Origin: Stramonita haemastoma
Taxonomy: Eukaryota; Mollusca; Gastropoda; Neogastropoda; Muricidae
NCBI GenBank assembly: GCA_030674155.1
Contig: CM060323.1
Coordinates: 49,182,096-49,197,095 of the forward strand
Direction: 5' to 3'
Length of the DNA: 15,000 bases
The notes under the pieces were generated by a model. It did no database searches. It was not told the DNA's origin and saw nothing but the letters and a program-made list of their open reading frames with translations. The position numbers were made by a program, and so were the translations under genes. This document shows, one piece after another, positions 1 to 9,693 of this stretch (position 1 is its first letter; each line of letters begins with the position of its first letter).

Positions 1-6
1 TAACGC

Positions 7-312
7 AAACAATGCTGGGCCGCCGCTGTAGTCTAGTGGTTAGGGCGTTGGACTCGTAATCTAAAGGTTGCGGGTTCGATCCCAGCTTTCAGCTATGGCG
101 TTGTGCCCTTGGAAAAGGCACTTTACGGCTATTTTCTCACACCCACCCAGGTGTAAAAGGGGTACCAACCTTGTGTTGGGGGTTAACCCCGCGATAGACT
201 GGCGTCCTATCCAGGGGGGAGTCTATGACTCTCAGTCGCTTAACGCCACAGAAACCGGGATAAGCACCAGCCTGATGAGCCTTAGGCTCGGGACAGACTT
301 AAACAATGCTGG
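7..312 (+). mobile_element. SINE-1 copy 1, tRNA-derived, full length, with TSD
   Basis: The element body is about 19-300. Its 5' end is a tRNA-like RNA polymerase III promoter: an A box TAGTCTAGTGG at 29-39 and a B box GGTTCGATCCC at 73-83, at normal spacing. The body contains a CCTTGGAAAAGGCACTTTA block and an ACTGGCGTCC...TCCAGGG block, which resemble conserved central domains of metazoan tRNA SINEs. It ends in GGCTCGGGACAGACTTA. A perfect 12-bp direct repeat, AAACAATGCTGG, at 7-18 and 301-312 flanks it exactly, so this is a retroposed insertion with its TSD intact. It has almost no simple tail. It differs from the copy at 1869-2169 at roughly ten positions by eye, which suggests a fairly young family. 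It encodes no protein; the open frame across it is incidental. Confidence 0.88.
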
Positions 313-599
313 ACTTCTCGTTCTGAGGCTTCTAAAGTCACTGGCTCCAGTCCTACACGTGAAAATACTTGCCTTTTTAAGGAATAGGATTTTTTTTTTT
401 ACCATTTCCAAGATAAACGTAGGTGTAGACCCGCCAATACACTTAATTAAGACTGTTGTATAGACGCATATATAGAATTAGAAGATATTTTTGGTCAGAG
501 ATTGTATTGTGTTGATGTGGATCATTTACCGCTTTCAGTCATGGCAGATTTGTTCAGAGCTTTGAAATTCTGGCTGCTCTCCTTTGAGAGAGTGTGTAA
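313..599. other. Unique sequence, no gene seen
   Basis: This stretch is AT-rich, with a T run near 390-400. I see no convincing coding frame, splice pair or repeat. It separates the right TSD of SINE-1 copy 1 from the compound microsatellite. Confidence 0.5.
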
Positions 600-624
600 A
601 TATATATATATATATATTATATAT

Positions 625-684
<60 letters not shown>

Positions 685-742
685 AGAGTGTGTGTGTGTG
701 TGTGTGTGTGTATTGTGTGTGCGTGCGCGTGTGTGTATGTGT
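600..742. repeat. Compound microsatellite (TA)n-(GA)n-(GT)n
   Basis: Alternating TA at about 600-627 passes into GA at 628-688, with one GGA interruption, and then GT at 689-742, with CG and TAT interruptions. The GT end runs directly into the truncated 3' end of the minus-strand SINE at 743-918. Arg-Glu and Cys-Val open frames here are repeat artefacts. Confidence 0.95.
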
Positions 743-918
743 AACACACAGGACCTCGATCTATCGCCTCGTCCGAAAGACTAGCACAGAGACCACCATT
801 CAAGGTCTTGTGGGTGATAGGGGGGGAGGGGGAGAAATTTTCATATTCAAACGGCGGCGATCGAACCGTAACTTCTTGCCTCCGAGGCCGGTGCGTTACC
901 TCTAGACCACCGATCCCA
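743..918 (-). mobile_element. tRNA-derived SINE (SINE-3 type), 3'-truncated
   Basis: Read on the minus strand, the head has an A box TGGTCTAGAGG (complement of 899-909) and a B box GGTTCGATCGC (complement of 857-867). The body then contains a block near 770-750 with CTTTCGGACGAG and ATCGAGGTCCTGTGTG. A nearly identical block occurs in the SINE-2 copies, for example 13457-13492. The 3' end is missing: the element runs into the GT array at about 742. No clear TSD was found. This looks like a separate family that shares a central domain with SINE-2. Confidence 0.72.
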
Positions 919-1370
919 GTTCAAGTCAGCATGCGGTGGATTATCAACATTGGAATGCACAGGTCTCGTCCTACCCTAAATGTCCCCGCCACATTGCGTT
1001 AGAACTGCGCTGGTCACGCATCTATTAATTAAACAGACTGTCTTAGCGGACGGGGCGTAGCGTTATAGCGTATACATACGGTGAAGGGGGTTAGTTGTTA
1101 AACACTTATGACATAGCATTCATTATGAAAATGAGCAACCTCCCCACAACTGTCGTCATCATCGTCGGAATCCTCTTTGTCTGTGGCCCCCATCTGTCTT
1201 CGTTGTGACGTGTCACTGTCATGACGCCTTGTCACTTAGCGGTAGGTTTGCGTCACCACCTGTCCGCTGCACGCTGTCAGTTAGTCTCTTGGCCGGGGGT
1301 TGGGAGTGCAAAAAGTCTTTGACACAACCGCCACTTTTGTGTTGCGAGAATTCATCCCAAGCTGGTCCTG
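919..1370. other. Unique sequence, no gene seen
   Basis: This segment has moderate GC and scattered CpG. I see no coding exon with splice signals. An imperfect inverted repeat GTGACGTGTCAC lies at about 1206-1217. The open frame that crosses 1219-1503 on the minus strand derives partly from the neighbouring SINE-2 fragment and is not a gene. Confidence 0.45.
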
Positions 1371-1540
1371 TAGTGTAAATCTTGCTGCACACGTTAAATC
1401 CTGTCCCGCTTTTCGTAAGAGTAGGCCATCGTGTGCCGGTGGGAACAGATGACAAATTTACAAAACTGCATACACACGGGAACTGGATAACACGACTGCT
1501 CATTCCTCTATCCTCAATATAAAAGAATAAAAAATAAAAT
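1371..1540 (+). mobile_element. SINE-2 fragment A, 5'-truncated
   Basis: Sense-strand SINE-2 sequence begins near CTTGCTGCACACGTTAAATC. It continues through CGCTTTTCGTAAGAGTAGG, the GTGCCGGTGGGAACAGATG block and CATACACACGGGAACTGG, and ends TATCCTCAATATAAAAG before an A-rich tail of AATAAA-like repeats. It matches the 3' half of the copy at 13346-13672. The tRNA-like head is absent. The 3' stem-loop region (near 1488-1500) is degenerate in this copy. Confidence 0.8.
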
Positions 1541-1565
1541 TTTAAAAATGATATTACCCTTGTTA

Positions 1566-1801
1566 GGCGTGAAACTGAGGAAACATAATTATGTTGCTAC
1601 ATGAATCTTTTGAAACTTTACTTCCCCCCCCCCTCCCCACACACACAATATTCGTATAGACCTTAGTACATGAATCTGAGGAAACCTCTGTATTTTTCAT
1701 ATGAATCGTCTGAAATTCTACTGGTTACTTTCGGTAACGTTGTAGGCCTACATTAATCTGATGAAATATATTGTAGTAACATGAACTTTATGAAACATTA
1801 C
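1566..1801. repeat. Degenerate repeat of a TGAATCTxxTGAAAC motif
   Basis: About six related short blocks recur at irregular spacing: near 1569, 1599-1621, 1668-1691, 1700-1721, 1752-1770 and 1779-1801. Each resembles ACATGAATCTGATGAAAC followed by a TTAC-like end. Spacings of roughly 28 to 69 bases do not form a clean tandem array. It may be a decayed minisatellite or a cluster of binding sites. No coding frame is seen. Confidence 0.4.
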
Positions 1802-1856
1802 TACTTACTCTTTTCCTTTAAATCCACCGCTAGTGTGTACACTCACGAAACCATGA

Positions 1857-2181
1857 CCTTATATAAAAAATAAAAAATAAAAAAATTTAAGTCTGTCCCG
1901 AGCCTAAGGCTCATCACGCCGGTGCTTATCCCGGTTTCTGTGGCGTTAAGCGACTGAGAGTCATAGACTCCCCCCTGGATAGGACGCCAGTCTATCGCAG
2001 GGTTAACCCCCAACACAAGGTTGGTACCCCTTTTACACCTGGGTGGGGTGAGAAAATAGCCGTAAAGTGCCTTTTCCAAGGGCACAACGCCATAGCCGAA
2101 AGCTGGAATCCAACCCGCAACCTTTAGATCACGCGTCCAACGCCCTAACCACTAGACTACAGCGGCGGCCCTTATATAAAA
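1857..2181 (-). mobile_element. SINE-1 copy 2, tRNA-derived, full length, inverted, with TSD
   Basis: The element occupies about 1869-2169 on the minus strand and has the same architecture as the copy at 19-300. The A box is the complement of 2149-2159. The B box (complement of 2105-2116) is mutated to GGTTGGATTCC, so transcription of this copy is probably weaker. The 3' tail in the sense direction is T-rich (ATTTTTT repeats, 1869-1886). A perfect 12-bp TSD, CCTTATATAAAA, lies at 1857-1868 and 2170-2181. The insertion is opposite in orientation to copy 1, with about 1.57 kb between the two bodies. Confidence 0.88.
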
Positions 2182-2506
2182 GGTAAAGGTAAAAAAGATT
2201 ACCTTATATAATGACGATTTTTTAAAAATTACAGAAAAAAATATGTGGAGATAGCAAACATAAAACGAGTACTCCTTAATTCTCTCCAGAAAAAAATGCA
2301 TCCTCTAGAATGCCCGATGTATCGGCATGATTTAAGACAAACTGCTTTCTGAGGAGGAACAAAATAATCGTCTTAGGACATCTACCGTCAGCATTATATT
2401 TTGGGCATGTAAATGATGAATATATGTAAAACTAGACACGAAAATTCTTCGTGGAGAAAGTAATTTTGGGGCTTTCTTCAATTAACTCCCCTGAAACGGC
2501 GGTCCT
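2182..2506. other. AT-rich unique sequence
   Basis: It starts with AAGGTAAAGGTAA (about 2180-2192) and a third CCTTATATA at 2201-2209, treated as a finding. The rest has no coding frame, splice pair or recognisable element. Confidence 0.4.
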
Positions 2507-2664
2507 TTATGAATTTTAGTAAGAACAAAGAAGGCGACAGTGTTTTTGCTAAGGGAGGCAATCAAAAGCATGAGGCGACAATCTGTTATGAAATTTAGTA
2601 GTTTTAAAGAAGGCAACAGTGCTTTTTTCTGGTCAGGGGAGAGCATTCAAAGCGTCGCACATTG
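2507..2664. repeat. Decayed 79-bp tandem duplication
   Basis: The block starting TTATGAATTTTAGTAAG at 2507 reappears at 2586 as TTATGAAATTTAGTAG. Both continue through AAAGAAGGCRACAGTG, ending at 2542 and 2621. The offset is 79 bases at both ends, with several substitutions, so this looks like an old two-unit duplication. No coding function is evident. Confidence 0.65.
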
Positions 2665-3440
2665 GCTCAACACGTACCGGTTGTTAAAGGAAAAATAAGA
2701 AAAACAAATGATAAGTTCCATTTTTTTTGAAGGTTTCCCTAATAAACTTTTGAAAATATTCAATTGTAGATGCTCTCTGCACGGAATGTAGACTATTGCT
2801 ACCCACATCCCGACACAGATGAAAAGAGAGTGAGAGAAAGCCTTGTAAGTACGTCTCTTGCACACCCTGTACCTAGATTTCTCTGTGGGTCAGTAGGTTA
2901 TATAAATGAGCGCTAGATATGCGATGGTCTTGTTATCACAATATTGGCTCGTGCAGTACTGTGAAGCTTGCGCGGGCCGTTCTCTCTTGTTGCTTCAACA
3001 GAATTGTACGATTTTTGGGGGGTGGCCCGAGGCGCTGAAGTGGGAGACCCTCTGGCTTTCTGTCCACAGTCCCTAAATCGGAAGATTACCGCTGGGTCTC
3101 TAATATAATTTCAACAACAACAAATGAATTTCTTCAGGCTGTTGTCACTACAGTTTTATTCTCCCAGGAAATTGGGGGGTGGGTGGGTGGTATTATTAAT
3201 GGAATGAGGCAATGTGCGCCTCGGGTGAGCTGTTTGTTTATTCACTGCTCTCTTCTTTATATTGTTAATTGTCGGTTTGTTGTTACTGTCGTTGTTGTTG
3301 TTGTGGCTGTGGTTTTTCAGGGGAGGGGGGGGGGATGTTCTCGTTCTGTTGATAATACCTTATCAGGGCAAGGGCCGGGTGAAAAAAAAAGTATGTAAAT
3401 GCTTATCTGTAACCTTTGAAAAATAAAGATAAAGATAAAG
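2665..3440. other. Non-coding stretch, no gene supported
   Basis: The sequence is mixed AT-rich with GTT-rich low complexity at 3285-3315 and G runs at 3173-3190 and 3322-3333. A pyrimidine-rich acceptor-like CTCTTGTTGCTTCAACAG ends near 3001, but no coherent exon with a donor follows. AATAAAG-type repeats at 3421-3440 lead into the CT array. Confidence 0.4.
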
Positions 3441-3706
<266 letters not shown>

Positions 3707-4518
3707 CGTATCTGGTCAGCATCATTTTGTAGTCTGATTGCCATAAATATAGACACCACAGGTCATGTTCCCGAACTGACAGTTATTACATTTTTGCTTA
3801 TTCTTTTAAAAGTGTGAACTCGTTTATAAATAAACTACAACACTTTTACAGTTTACCTTCTTTTTTTTAAAGTATCAAGATTTTTTTTTAATTAACAGAT
3901 TATTGATTCTCCCCTGAAAACAGTAACTCAGCCATTTTGCCATCCCTTTTTCCCAGTCCTAAAAATCTATAACAACAATGATGATAATAATTTTAACAAC
4001 AACAACCACAACCACAACAACAAAAGGATGAAACTTGAAACGGAACAAGTCTGACAATAAGAAAGCCAGACTTCAAAGAAAGTTCACCTTACCATTCAAA
4101 GTGGCTTCGTCCCTTTTCATTTGTGTATTTTTGTTTGGTTTAGTTTGATCAATTTAAACTGAATATAAAAAGAACATTTCACCCAAAATTAAAAAAATTT
4201 AAAAAGGAAGAAAGAAGAAAGTACAAAGTTCCAAACTTGGTTTGAAGAAACCGACTGATTCAAGGGAGGTAATAAAGATAGTTTTGGGCTGAGAATATAG
4301 TGGAGGGTAGTTATGTACCCTGCACTGCAATGACACACACTTCATGAAGCCAAAAATCAGATGCGCCTTAGGATCCTTCGACATTTACCACATGATGGAA
4401 CTAAAGTGGAATCTAACAGCAAGATGTCTTTTTTAAAAAGTGAACAGAATATGAAAGCATTGTTTCAGATCTTCACAAGCTATTCACATTTTTAATTCTT
4501 ATTTATTTCTTTTTATTG
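3707..4518. other. AT-rich non-coding stretch
   Basis: It contains AAC-type low-complexity sequence at 3965-4025, an AAGGGAGGTAATAA half-palindrome near 4263 and A/T runs. No coding exon or RNA gene is supported. Confidence 0.4.
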
Positions 4519-4553
4519 TTATTATTTCAAGGATAGTGGAACAAGCACTCGTG
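4519..4553 (-). mobile_element. SINE-2 3'-end remnant
   Basis: The stretch ATTTCAAGGATAGTGGAACA followed by AGCACTCGTGC matches the minus-strand 3' end of SINE-2 (TATATCGAGGATAATGGAAA followed by AGCACTCGTG at 10142-10170). Only the last 35 or so bases are recognisable. It may be a very truncated insertion or the 3' end of the related LINE. Confidence 0.55.
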
Positions 4554-5449
4554 CAACTGCAAACAAGAAAATATTTGAAAGATTCGCTTTGAAAAAAGGC
4601 AGGCAGAGGGACTGGGAATGCAGATAAGAAGCAAGATAAATTAATAAAAGTTGAAGAAAAAAGACAAACAAATGAGTGAAAGAAAGGGTGGACATTTCAA
4701 GCACTGAAATTCCAGAAAGTGGGGATGCTTGAATTTACTAGGCAAAAGAGAACATTATCTTGTGCATGCATGTTTATTTCTGACAAGAATTTGAGTATAT
4801 AGGAACGCTTCAGCGGCATTTGCATACATTTGATGGACTGATTGCATCTTAATGTATAGAAGAGGAGAGTCAGACAGACAGACAAAAAGGGGGGGGGGGG
4901 AGAGAAGATAAGTACAGATTAAAGTGTATTCATCCGAGATCTTGTGCACATACGTTACACTTGTACACACACAGTCAGTCAGTTAATCATTAATGGAACT
5001 CTGAACAAAGAGCTTGGTCAAGGTTTAGTTTGGGTTGGGGGGGGGTGTCTCTTTTTTGTTGTTTGTTCTTCTTTTTTTGGTCTTATGATTTTTGTTCTTA
5101 TTTGTATTACTTTCCATCAAAGTTTTGACAATACGTTTGCTGGGCATTTTTTAAGTCATTCTTAAGTTTACTTTCCATTTTGTTTTATTTCAGCTGAGAT
5201 CTGGGTAACTCTACTCCAGTCTCTCTCTTTTTTTTTTTTTTTTTGGCTGAAGGGGGAGGAGGTAGGCTTTTCCCAATGCTCTGACCAACAGTGACCCAAT
5301 GGCCGACCAACTGACTTTTGTTTGCTTTTGAATTCTTACACTATCAAATGAAATACAGCCCAGATTACAATGACATTCATTCCAATATGCTTTTAAAATG
5401 CAGAAGTGACAAACAGGTTAATTCCAGCCTTTTTTTTTTCTCTTAACAG
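4554..5449. other. AT-rich non-coding stretch with homopolymers
   Basis: It holds CAGACAGACAGACA at 4871-4885 followed by a run of about 12 G, and T runs near 5228-5244. An acceptor-like TTTTGTTTTATTTCAG ends at about 5193, but no convincing exon follows. No gene is supported. Confidence 0.4.
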
Positions 5450-5475
5450 CCAGTGAGCACAGACATCCTGAATAA
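5450..5475 (+). other. Candidate 26-nt microexon
   Basis: A strong 3' splice signal, a ten-T tract plus CTCTTAACAG, ends at 5449, and a perfect donor GTAAGT starts at 5476. The 26 bases between are open only in the frame reading PVSTDILN. Splicing that frame to 5807 hits a stop within eight codons, so it could only be a 5'UTR exon, or chance. Both splice motifs are visible; the exon itself is inference. Confidence 0.25.
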
Positions 5476-5806
5476 GTAAGTACAAAACATCCACTTATTA
5501 AAGAGGCGTTATGCAAAGCTTGTATTTTTCTCTGGGAAAAAAGTTAGCTGAGTAGTCAAGTTCCAGTAGTATGTGCTCGCCACTTGATTTTATTTTATTT
5601 TTACTTTTTAAGGTACAAATGTATCCATTTTGCACAGGGCTGTAATGAAATACAGGGAAAATGCAAGCAATACTGCACGTGCAGTAACATGTAACATTTT
5701 AAAACCAAAAAAATATAACAATTTCTTCATAAAATGCAGCATTTTCTCCACTTCTATCATTAAATATCATGCATATAGGGTGGATTTTTTTTTTTTTATT
5801 CTTCAG

Positions 5807-5871
5807 CTCCGAGGCTCACCCATGGTGAAATTTGGAAACACACAATGTCAAAGATGTGAGCGAAAAGAAAG
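5807..5871 (+). CDS. Candidate first coding exon, unknown protein
   Basis: A T14-plus-ATTCTTCAG acceptor ends at 5806, and a donor-like AAAG/GTAGAA lies at 5871/5872. Inside, ATG at 5822 sits in a strong start context (CACCCATGG). It opens MVKFGNTQCQRCERKE, with a C-x2-C pair that could begin a zinc-binding knuckle. Without splicing, the frame stops just after 5871 at TAG. The other two frames of the segment contain stops. A 5'UTR exon at 5450-5475 would be compatible. I do not recognise the protein, no downstream exon was identified, and the 16-codon frame could arise by chance. Confidence 0.28.
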
Positions 5872-6037
5872 GTAGAAAAGGTCAGCGCTTTGAATACAAG
5901 ACTACCTGTCCAGAGCATCCCTTACTGAAAATAATGCACATTTTCCTTCTATTTGGACAAAGTGGTTTAAAGCAAAACACATGTATACTGCCAAGTGTTT
6001 CCTACAAGAGATTGTTGTTTACGACCAACCGCCAAAA

Positions 6038-6041
6038 CACA

Positions 6042-6131
<90 letters not shown>

Positions 6132-6191
6132 GCACGCACGCACGCACGCACGTACGCACATATACGCACGCAACGTACGTACGCACGCACG

Positions 6192-6272
<81 letters not shown>
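6038..6272. repeat. Mirror-like (CA)n-(CGCA)n-(CA)n array
   Basis: CA repeats run from about 6038 to 6127 and again from about 6195 to 6272. Between them is a core of CGCA repeats with CGTACG and CATATACG interruptions, including ACGTACGTACG at 6173-6183. Nearly the whole array alternates purine and pyrimidine; the AAC at about 6171-6173 is the main break. The His-Thr and Cys-Val frames are artefacts. Confidence 0.95.
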
Positions 6273-6275
<3 letters not shown>

Positions 6276-6915
6276 TTTTGTGAGGGCATGAAAGTAAAAG
6301 CAAAAAGGCTGAACAAAACTAAACCACAACCTGTATGCAGTGATATGCTTAAATACATTACATAATATTTTTTAATATTTTTTATTCAAGTTTTGCATAT
6401 AAACACAATACAAGTAGACATTGAACACCTAAAAGTATTATCTCTATCTACCCCTCGTCCCCACCATTTTTAACTCATAAATGCACCTGAATGTAATAGT
6501 ATTACATTCATAAATTTGAAGCTTACTACAGCAGCTACCGCTTTTTTTTTTTTTTTTAATCCGACTTCTGTATGTTTCTAAGCAATGAGGGGACAAGTAA
6601 CCAATCAAAACACTCTGCACATTATATAATATTTGCTACAATGAGATTTTGACATACACACATTATTTCATACTTACAACAACAACAACAAAAACATCGC
6701 AAATGGACATGATACAGAACATGCAGTACGAATGCAAGTGTCATTATATGAAAATAGAAGGAAAACTGCCAAAATTTAACTGTTACGTGTAACCGTCAAG
6801 CTGAACGCGATTTATAGTCAAAGGGACATAATCGTATATCGGCAACACCCAGTTTTAACATATTTGTTTCCCTTGGCACGACAAACTCTTTTCCTGTGTA
6901 TAGTTGTCTTCTTTC
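6273..6915. other. AT-rich sequence, possibly including the LINE 3' untranslated region
   Basis: No coding exon is seen. The part just below 6916 lies directly 3' of the LINE stop codon on the minus strand and may be its short 3'UTR, but its outer edge cannot be placed. Low-complexity AAC at about 6677-6694 and a T run at 6542-6557 are the only other features, apart from AAGGGACATAAT at 6821. Confidence 0.4.
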
Positions 6916-7965
6916 TCATGACCGGAATGGTCGTAGAGGAGACATGAGAGGCGATTCTACAGCCAGCCGTCGCCATCCAGCCCTGTCCTCCGCCTTCCGA
7001 ATGAGTGTTGGACTGTCCAGGCGGGTCCACTCCTTGATGTTATCCATCCAGCTTTTGGTTTGTCTGCCTCGGCGTCTGCCACCTTCTAGCGTTCCTTGTA
7101 GGACTGTCTTGGGGAGGGTGTTGTGGCGTGTGACATGGCCGAACCATGCCAGCTTCCTTTTCTTGACAGTAGCTAGTGGGGGTTCCTGAGGACCAGCCAG
7201 CAGTGCGAACTGACTTCGCACATAGGTGTTTGTTTTCCGATCCTTCCAGGAAATGCCAAGCAGTCGCCTTAAGCATTTTGTCTCGAACGTCTGGATCCGC
7301 TTGGTGGTTTCAGCAGTAATTGTCCAACTTTTGCAGCCGTAGAGCAAGATGGAGATGACCAGGGATCTGTACAATTTGACCTTTGTTTTGAAGCTGATGT
7401 TGTTGCTTCGCCATATCTTGTTGAGTTTTGCCATAGCTGATGTTGCCATGGCTAGCCTGGTCTTGATCTCTGTCGTGGAGCGTCCATCTTTCGTGAGGGT
7501 AGCGCCAAGATATTTGAAAGTGTCTACTTCTTCCAGCTGCTGGCCGTTCATGTAGATCTGTGCTGTGGTGTCGTTTGCACTGTTGACCATTACTTCACTT
7601 TTTTCTGTGCTGACTTCCATCCCATAAGCGCCTGCTCTGTCTACCAGTCTGTTGGTAAGGTCTTGGAGTTCCTTGTTGCTGCCCCCCATGAGATCAATAT
7701 CGTCAGCGAAGCGCAGGTTGTTAATGGGTCGCCCTCCTATTGAGATGGTAGAATGGAAGTCGTAAAGTGTTTCCCCATGATGTTCTCCAGGAATAGATTA
7801 AAGAGGGTTGAAGAGAGCAAGCAGCCCTGACGGACGCCGACTGTGGTCTTGAAGTAGTCTCCGACTTGGCCGTTGAGGAGAACTGCACTGCTGGAGGTGT
7901 TGTACAGCGCTTCTATGATCTGGATGAGACCCTCCTCAATGCCGAACTTCCTGAGGAATATGTTT
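6916..7965 (-). pseudogene. RTE-clade LINE reverse transcriptase, 5'-truncated, frameshifted
   Basis: This is the C-terminal part of a non-LTR retrotransposon polyprotein, which would copy its own RNA at a nicked target. Homology begins near 7965 (LRKFGIEEGL), runs through LLNGQVGDYF and the conserved GVRQGCLLS segment, then shifts frame at a C run at 7773-7776. In the second frame come IGGRPINNLRFADDIDLM, with the catalytic FADD encoded at 7699-7710, then FKYLGATLTKDG, SILLYGCKSWTI, WFGHVTRHN and KSWMDNIKEWT, ending at a stop at 6916-6918. Order and motifs fit the RTE clade, as in BovB-like elements. The endonuclease and N-terminal RT are missing, as in typical 5' truncation. The frameshift looks like loss of one base from a G run on the coding strand. 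The element is dead for its own mobility. Confidence 0.9.
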
Positions 7966-8085
7966 TTTAATCTCAGCGTACTTATCTTCCTTATCAAATG
8001 ACAGTTATTCCTTTTTTCCCTTGAAATTTAACTTTTATCTCCCTGGTAATATTTATGTTTAGCTAAGATTTCATGAATAATGTAT
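7966..8085. other. Flank of the LINE truncation point
   Basis: The open frame continues upstream of the LINE homology to about 7997 without RT-like residues, so the breakpoint is near 7965. TTATCTCCCTGG at about 8036-8046 is a half-site of the GGGAGATAA type. Confidence 0.4.
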
Positions 8086-8170
8086 ATACATACATACATA
8101 CATACATACATACATACATACATACATACATACATACATACATACATACATACATACATACATACATAAT

Positions 8171-8207
<37 letters not shown>

Positions 8208-8230
8208 CAAACAAACAAACAAACAAACAG
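8086..8230. repeat. Compound tetranucleotide array (CATA)n-(CAGA)n-(CAAA)n
   Basis: CATA units run from about 8086 to 8168, CAGA units from 8172 to 8204 and CAAA units from 8209 to 8230. The three blocks share the CANA frame and differ only at the third base. Open frames rich in Met-Tyr-Val-Cys here are artefacts. Confidence 0.95.
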
Positions 8231-8467
8231 ATATCGATAGACAGAGTGTGCCTGTTTGGGAGACTATATTTTTGCGCATGTTGATGCATTGTTTCTTTTG
8301 TTGTTGATGTTGTTATTGCTTTGTTAGTTTTTTTGTTGTGTTGTTGTTTTTTTGGGGGTACCTATTTCAGTTGCAAGAAGTTGAAAGCCAGAGACTATAA
8401 TTATCTGTATCTTTAATATTCCCTATTTGCAGACGCTACAAAACAAGCAAAAAAACCAAACAAGCAA
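8231..8467. other. GTT/T-rich low-complexity spacer
   Basis: TTGTTGTTGATGTTGTTATTG-like low complexity covers about 8298-8354. No coding or RNA feature is seen. Confidence 0.4.
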
Positions 8468-8491
8468 CCCCCCCCCCCCCCCCCCCCCCCC

Positions 8492-8571
<80 letters not shown>

Positions 8572-8573
8572 CA
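8468..8573. repeat. Poly(C) 25 then (CA)n microsatellite
   Basis: A run of 25 C (8468-8492) is followed by CA repeats with three CCA breaks to 8573. A poly(C) run this long is uncommon and could be an assembly-sensitive position. Confidence 0.93.
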
Positions 8574-8747
8574 ACAAGTACAGCAAAAACTGTTTGCTAT
8601 TGCTGCGCACGGACTCTAATTTTTGCCCATTTCAGATATATCAATTAGACAAATAAAAACTAAGCTGTACACATACAATAGCAAAACAAAAGCTCACAAT
8701 ATCCAGAAGCATTCAAATAACTTTTTTGAATTAGAAAAAACAACCAT

Positions 8748-8859
8748 TACGGACACGCGACGGCCTACTCTTCCGAAAAGCGGAACAAGATTTAACGTGT
8801 GCGCAAGATGTTCTGCGTGCGTTCGCACACGGGGCCTCGGTTTATAGTCACATCCGAAG
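8748..8859 (-). mobile_element. SINE-2 fragment B, internal piece, tandem-duplicated
   Basis: The sequence from ACACGCGACGGCCTACTC to CACATCCGAAG is nearly identical to 9021-9124, at an offset of 265-266 bases. It lacks the 3' tail and the tRNA-like head. On its right it runs into GT then GA repeats at the same junction (CATCCGAAGTGTG) as fragment C, showing that both arose by a local duplication rather than two independent insertions. Confidence 0.82.
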
Positions 8860-8892
8860 TGTGTGTGTGTGAGAGAGAGAGCGAGAGAGAGA
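8860..8892. repeat. (GT)n-(GA)n microsatellite
   Basis: GT repeats from 8860 to about 8870 are followed by GA repeats, with one GCG break, to 8892. It abuts fragment B on the left and the pentamer tail of fragment C on the right. Confidence 0.9.

Positions 8893-9693
<801 letters not shown>

Noticed and set aside
29..83. A functional tRNA gene at the left edge
   Set aside because: A and B boxes are present, but the sequence continues without an acceptor-stem partner into a SINE body, and the whole unit is flanked by a TSD. It is a SINE head.
1206..1217. CRE-like inverted repeat GTGACGTGTCAC
   Set aside because: It is a single short site with no gene start nearby, so chance occurrence is likely.
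5832..6365. 177-codon frame rich in His-Thr
   Set aside because: The length comes from the CA/CGCA array. All frames on both strands stay open there.
6896..7189. Plus-strand open frames opposite the LINE
   Set aside because: These are antisense shadows of the reverse transcriptase, whose motifs are on the minus strand.
8086..8230. CRISPR-like or spaced repeat array
   Set aside because: Uniform 4-bp units without spacers in a eukaryotic context make this a microsatellite.
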